From positions 248,001 to 312,000 of the forward strand of contig JAEUUO010000007.1 in the NCBI GenBank assembly GCA_016787575.1: a DNA stretch of 64,000 nucleotides. The letters are read 5' to 3'. This document shows positions 59,989-64,000 of the stretch, in pieces. The stretch comes from Saprospiraceae bacterium (GTDB taxonomy: Bacteria > Bacteroidota > Bacteroidia > Chitinophagales > Saprospiraceae). Position numbers and translations under genes: made by a program. Within the stretch, counting starts at the first letter, position 1. The number at the start of each line of letters is the position of its first letter. The notes under the pieces are model-generated. The model was not told the origin of the DNA, searched no databases, and saw only the letters and a list, made by a program, of their open reading frames with translations.

Positions 59989-62892
59989 TTATTCGCTTAC
60001 CAGCCAACGCAAAGTTTGACTGTTGTTGTCAAAATTCAGAATTACAAAATAAAGGGATTTGGGAAAAGTTGAAAAATCGATAGACAGTTTTAAATTAAGT
60101 TGTTCGGATTGAATAATGCGAATCGTTTGACCATACATATTTACAATGCGCAGCGTGTAAGGTCTTTGTTCGCTTAACACCAAATCTATAATACCAATCT
60201 TAATAACAGGATTTGGTATCAACTCAAATTTATCAACAAAATTAAAGCTTGAGCTTCTTGTAAGTTCAGAAACAACGATTGGGCCTAATTCCTTTTGACA
60301 ATTTGAGACATCACTAACTGTACAATAATACTTGCCAGGATCCAAATCCAAAATTGGATTGTCAGTAGAACCATTTGTCCAATTGTACTTAAATGGAGAA
60401 TGGCCACCTTCCATTTTTAAAAAAATGGAACCATTGCTTTTTCCGGAATTTGCATGAATGATATCCGATTGGACTAAATTAATTTCTGTTGGTTGATCAA
60501 CCGTATAATTTTTAATAATTTTAGTCCCTTGTTGATCGGAAATTTCCACCTGATAATTTCCTGCCGGAATATCCAATAAATTCTGAGTGGTCTGTTGGTT
60601 GTTCCATTCAAATATATATGGTGGTATTCCTCCCTGTACGGTTATTTGAATCGCTCCATCATTTCCACCAAAACAGGTTACCATTTTTATTTCAGAGTGT
60701 ACCACCGAAAGACTTGAAGCAATACCAATCAGTAGATTTTTACACAAACTGTCTTGTCCACAATCGTTTTGTACTTTTAAACAAACCTCAAAGGAGCCTT
60801 CTGTTTGAAACTGGTGAATCGCTTGTCTTTCAAAACTGAATGTTCCGTCTCCAAAGGTCCAATACCAGCTGTCAGGAAATCCTATGGATTGGTCTGAAAA
60901 TACAACTTCCTTGCCTGAAATTGATTGCTCATAATTTGCTTGCGGTAAGTTGCGCATGAATACTTGTTGTGTATCAGAAGCTGTACAAAAATTATATTTG
61001 TCTAATACCTGTAGCGTATAATTTCCAGGTTTACTGATCGAAGGATTCAAAGAATTCAATCCGCTTAGCAATTGTCCATCCAGAGTAGTCCACTGATATT
61101 CATACGTAGTTCCTTGAGATGAATTTAAAGCATCGAGTTGAATAATAGAATCCATACAACTTAAATACGATGGCTCTTCAATTGAGGCGATTGGCTTTGT
61201 TTTGTTTTCAAGTATCCTCACCGTATCCAAAGAAATACATTCATTTAAAGTGTCTTTAACATGGAATACATAATGTCCCGGAAGGTCAATTTGCATTGAT
61301 TTTTGATCGCGATAATAACTGCTGTCTTCTAATTGGGACCAATAAAATTTAGCAGCTGGGTTCTTGCTTTCTCCATGGATAATTGACTCTAAAAATGCAC
61401 AATTCAATACGGTGTCTCCTGTCGCTTGAATATCCGGAAAAACCCGTTCATCAATTAGTTGAACCGAATCTATCCCAACACATGCATTGTTGGTATTTGT
61501 GATTTTTAAATAATAGGTTCCAGGATTAGCAACCCAGGGAGTAAGGGTTTCGGCTCCATTTAAAATAGTACCCGTCGGACTATTCCATAAATACTGAAAC
61601 CAATTGGCTTGCTCAGAATTGTTTCCATTTAAAAGTATGGATTGTTTAAAACAATCCCAGGAATCATTTGTGCCCGCATCAACACGTGGTTTATGAGTAA
61701 CTTCAATATCCTGTTTTATCACTTCAGTACAAAGGTTTGCATCTGTTACAGTTATATAGTAAGTCTTCCCTCCTTTTAAGTTTGCAAATTCAGATTTGGA
61801 TTGATTTCCTTCTCCGATGTCAAATAAATAAGGAGGAAAACCTCCTAATGCTTTTAAATTTATTTTACCATCTTGTTGATCACAATTTTCTCGTTGTCCT
61901 GTTGCTGTTGCTGTTAAATCTGTTGGTTGTGTAAGGGTATAACTGCGCACGATGCTGCAATTCTTAACATCTGTCACAGTAAGTTGATAATTTCCTACTT
62001 TTAAATTTGTATTTGCTGCTTGATTGACACCATTGGACCATTTATATTGGTAAGGAGCGGTACCATAATCCAACTGAACGAGGATACTTCCACTTGATTC
62101 ATTGTAGCATTTGACATGATTGAGTTCCAATCCAACTACATCGACTCTTTTTTCAGGACCCTCAACTATAAAAGGACCAAAACTCTTAAAATATCCATTG
62201 CCATCGGTTAGTGTTACAGAATACGTCCCACCAGAAATATTATTAAGGTCTTTTGTCTTTGTACCATTCGTCCATTTATAACTTATTGCACCATGACCAC
62301 CGGTTACATTCAAAATTATTTTTCCATTATCACCGCAAGTCGAGTGTGTAATTGTTGCGGTTGCATTCAATGCAAAACTTTTAGTAATCCAATTAGAATA
62401 ATTGGAATAAGTCCGCTCAATAATTTCCCAGGTTCGTTTATCTGGAGATATGACATAAAGCAAAGGATAATAGTTGTGGTAATATTCACTGGCTACGGTT
62501 GGTCCATTGGTAGCTGAAAGGTTGGCAATCCGGTAGGGCATTCCGGTAACCCAATCCCCCCAGGTATAATCATTGCACCCGGCAGGTCCAAACAAACACT
62601 CAGTATTGGTTTTCCAATCCGATTCGAGCATGATGGCTGTAGTGCTGTTTCCTAAATTATTTACTACCTGATCCAATACATGGCTTTCATGGAAGTGCCA
62701 GCAAAAGCCACACCAAGTCGCTTCAAATCCAACACAAGCTGATTTATTATTGCCCATCATTGCATACAAACTGTATACATTTCCATATACATCCTCTACA
62801 TCAAAATCCGGCGCGACCGATCCATTGGGTAATTGAGAATGGACAGGCTGAAAGCTTAGAAGCACAAATAAAGCAATGAAGCAGCGGTTCAT
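59989..62892 (-). CDS. Secreted thioredoxin-fold / SprB-PKD repeat protein with T9SS type A tail
   Basis: From the ATG at 62892 (MNRCFIALFVLLSFQPVHSQ, a signal peptide) the product has about 967 residues. An N-terminal redoxin-like domain (~20-170) carries the catalytic Cys pair in EATWCGFCWHFHESHV, then at least five SprB-like repeats (CGDNGKIILNVTGGHG, CYNESSGSILVQLDYG, CFGGNDGAIQITVQGG, with Y-x-Y-x-W strands), a PKD domain (SWYWTFGDGTFSF, ~685) and a C-terminal type A sorting domain (FELIPNPVIKIGIIDLVL ... FPKSLYFVILNF). It would be a cell-surface protein with a reducing-type CxxC. The TTG at 62922 is less likely as start. Confidence 0.87.
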   Translation of the reverse strand: MNRCFIALFVLLSFQPVHSQLPNGSVAPDFDVEDVYGNVYSLYAMMGNNKSACVGFEATWCGFCWHFHESHVLDQVVNNLGNSTTAIMLESDWKTNTECLFGPAGCNDYTWGDWVTGMPYRIANLSATNGPTVASEYYHNYYPLLYVISPDKRTWEIIERTYSNYSNWITKSFALNATATITHSTCGDNGKIILNVTGGHGAISYKWTNGTKTKDLNNISGGTYSVTLTDGNGYFKSFGPFIVEGPEKRVDVVGLELNHVKCYNESSGSILVQLDYGTAPYQYKWSNGVNQAANTNLKVGNYQLTVTDVKNCSIVRSYTLTQPTDLTATATGQRENCDQQDGKINLKALGGFPPYLFDIGEGNQSKSEFANLKGGKTYYITVTDANLCTEVIKQDIEVTHKPRVDAGTNDSWDCFKQSILLNGNNSEQANWFQYLWNSPTGTILNGAETLTPWVANPGTYYLKITNTNNACVGIDSVQLIDERVFPDIQATGDTVLNCAFLESIIHGESKNPAAKFYWSQLEDSSYYRDQKSMQIDLPGHYVFHVKDTLNECISLDTVRILENKTKPIASIEEPSYLSCMDSIIQLDALNSSQGTTYEYQWTTLDGQLLSGLNSLNPSISKPGNYTLQVLDKYNFCTASDTQQVFMRNLPQANYEQSISGKEVVFSDQSIGFPDSWYWTFGDGTFSFERQAIHQFQTEGSFEVCLKVQNDCGQDSLCKNLLIGIASSLSVVHSEIKMVTCFGGNDGAIQITVQGGIPPYIFEWNNQQTTQNLLDIPAGNYQVEISDQQGTKIIKNYTVDQPTEINLVQSDIIHANSGKSNGSIFLKMEGGHSPFKYNWTNGSTDNPILDLDPGKYYCTVSDVSNCQKELGPIVVSELTRSSSFNFVDKFELIPNPVIKIGIIDLVLSEQRPYTLRIVNMYGQTIRIIQSEQLNLKLSIDFSTFPKSLYFVILNFDNNSQTLRWLVSE

Positions 62893-63015
62893 TTGCAGTG
62901 AATTTAAAGTAAATATAATCAATTACGAATTAAGTAATGCCAATTTTTAATTGCGATGTGTGTCTATAGTCTGTTGCGTAAAGACTAAAGGTAAATCCCT
63001 AATGAATCCATCACT

Positions 63016-63777
63016 TTATTCTTCTTCCGATCCATCCTCTTCCGGTTTTTCCATTAACCAAAATTGATTGATGGTATCGCCTTTAAGGATGTGAATTTTT
63101 TGAAGATTGACCAGTTCAAGAATTCCAAGAAAAACGATGATGGCGTGAATGCGATTTTCACAATCTTCAAAAAGGTTTTCAAAATTTACCTTGCCGCTTG
63201 TATGAATTTTGTGAATGACTTTTTCTTGTTCGTCAACGATTTCAAATTTGTAATTGTAGATTTTATGAACAACCGTTTTTGGTCCTTCCTCAAATCGTTG
63301 CATGACCTTTTGAAATACTTTCATCAGGTTAAAAAGATTCAAGGTTTCCCATTCTGCATCTACCAATGCTTTGCTGGCAAGACTTTCGAATTCTTTTTTC
63401 ATATTTCCACGCGGAACCCGGAAATACCGATCGTCTTCCATCATGCTCATTTCATCAATGACTTCCCGAACTGACTTGTATTCTAACAGGCGTTGGACCA
63501 ATTCCTTTCTGGGGTCAATTTCCTGATTATTTTCATCAAGTTCTTTTCTTGGTAATAACATCTTGGCTTTAATCCGAATTAAGGTAGCAGCAACTAAAAT
63601 AAATTCGCTGGCTAAATCCAGATTCAAAGATTCAATGTGCCGGACGTATTCTAAAAAATCTTCTGTGATTTTGGCAATCGGAATATCGTAAATATCAAGT
63701 TCGTCTCGTTCAATAAAAAACAATAGCAAGTCAAATGGACCTTCAAACTGCTGCAACTTAATAGTATACGTGCTCAT
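63016..63777 (-). CDS. scpA: Segregation and condensation protein A
   Basis: ScpA is the kleisin of the bacterial SMC condensin and binds ScpB and SMC. The 253-residue product has the N-terminal QQFEGPFDLLLFFIERDELDIYDIPIAKITEDFLEYV (~8-45, kleisin head contact), a middle Glu-rich ILVAATLIRIKAKMLLPRKEL, and a C-terminal winged helix (HAIIVFLGILELVNLQKIHIL, ~210). scpB and smc are not in the window. The promoter-like box TAACTTCG is 20 bases upstream on the minus strand. The product ends in an acidic tail (EEDGSEEE). Confidence 0.95.
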   Translation of the reverse strand: MSTYTIKLQQFEGPFDLLLFFIERDELDIYDIPIAKITEDFLEYVRHIESLNLDLASEFILVAATLIRIKAKMLLPRKELDENNQEIDPRKELVQRLLEYKSVREVIDEMSMMEDDRYFRVPRGNMKKEFESLASKALVDAEWETLNLFNLMKVFQKVMQRFEEGPKTVVHKIYNYKFEIVDEQEKVIHKIHTSGKVNFENLFEDCENRIHAIIVFLGILELVNLQKIHILKGDTINQFWLMEKPEEDGSEEE

Positions 63778-63796
63778 TTTATTCTTAAAAGGAAGG

Positions 63797-63804
63797 CGAA
63801 GTTA
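63797..63804 (-). promoter_or_regulatory. Near-consensus -7 box for scpA
   Basis: On the minus strand TAACTTCG differs from TAnnTTTG by one base, 19 bases before the ATG at 63777. Confidence 0.4.
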
Positions 63805-63853
63805 CGTCAATTGGATTGGGTTTTAGCTGAAAATATTTTGCTTGGTCCCTAAA

Positions 63854-63943
63854 TTATTCGGTTTCTTCCACAGAAACTTGCGGTTTTAATTTAAAACGTT
63901 TTGCAGACATTACCTTAGCTACATGACAGTAGTAGGTCTGCAT
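63854..63943 (-). CDS. Possible very small protein, 29 residues
   Basis: An ATG at 63943 opens a frame of 29 codons (MQTYYCHVAKVMSAKRF, ending VSVEETE) immediately after an in-frame stop, upstream of scpA on the same strand. The basic middle and acidic tail look like a small ribosomal or nucleic-acid binding peptide, but I know no family that matches. It may be spurious. Confidence 0.25.
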   Translation of the reverse strand: MQTYYCHVAKVMSAKRFKLKPQVSVEETE

Positions 63944-64000
63944 TTAATTCCGGTGCCCATCGCCGGAGGGAATCTTCATTCCTTAAGTATTTCTTCACTG

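Noticed and set aside
63976..64000. Eight-codon tail of a minus-strand frame ending SEEILKE and a TGA
   Set aside because: Too short to tell a true gene end from chance at the window edge.

Overview
The window is 64 kb of bacterial chromosome from a member of the Bacteroidota, most likely a Saprospiria-type gliding/predatory or activated-sludge lineage. Support comes from five secreted proteins with type IX secretion (T9SS) sorting tails (two type B, three type A), SprB/PKD-like repeats, Bacteroidota -7 promoter boxes (TAnnTTTG), weak or absent Shine-Dalgarno sites, low GC, the rpsF-rpsR-rplI ribosomal cluster, split PurS/PurQ, GbsR, DUF1573, DUF1015, DUF1501/DUF1800 and DUF4139 families. No rRNA, tRNA, CRISPR array, transposase, integrase or phage gene is visible. 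Species assignment is inference.

Layout. 1-3.7 kb: end of a secreted Cys-containing protein, a block of palindromic repeats, a lipoprotein of the vanadium haloperoxidase/PAP2 fold lacking usual catalytic residues, a tiny lipoprotein and a DUF1573 lipoprotein. 3.7-12.3 kb: DsbD-like reductant transporter, purQ with a membrane protein, a polyprenyl diphosphate synthase (plus strand), tsaE-ald, a LolA-like periplasmic protein and a small basic secreted protein. 12.4-17.4 kb: topoisomerase IV subunit A, a lipoprotein, then four tandem ~230 bp units built of nested palindromes. 17.6-21.5 kb: overlapping operon T9SS type B cargo - lptC - CorC-like transporter. 21.6-23.3 kb: pssA-purS-rsmI. 23.3-26.5 kb: AT-rich islet of three unrecognised secreted/outer-membrane genes. 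26.7-36.8 kb: rhlE, MBOAT acyltransferase plus AlgX/AlgJ-like partner, DUF4139, and a DUF1800-DUF1501 pair with its own promoter.

36.8-49.6 kb is a ten-gene run on the minus strand: recQ-aroQ-aroB-PBP1A-small membrane protein-HEAT/cyclophilin lipoprotein-gcvT-GbsR regulator-DUF1015-amidohydrolase, with very short gaps or 1-nt TGATG overlaps in the first half. 49.8-52.6 kb: a PLP decarboxylase and the rpsF-rpsR-rplI operon with a clear promoter and terminator. 52.7-64 kb: TauE/SafE permease, a T9SS type B cargo coupled to an atypical SDR, a MoxR AAA ATPase plus DUF5682 pair (part of a known conflict-system-like module but without its vWA and SWIM partners), a lipoprotein-like protein, a 967-residue thioredoxin-SprB-PKD T9SS cargo, and scpA.

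Most genes are housekeeping. The parts that deserve attention are the palindromic tandem array at 16.5-17.4 kb, whose stem shows a compensatory base-pair change between copies, the dispersed palindrome family at 0.36-0.78 and 6.35-6.42 kb, the MoxR-DUF5682 pair, and several enzymes with missing signature residues.
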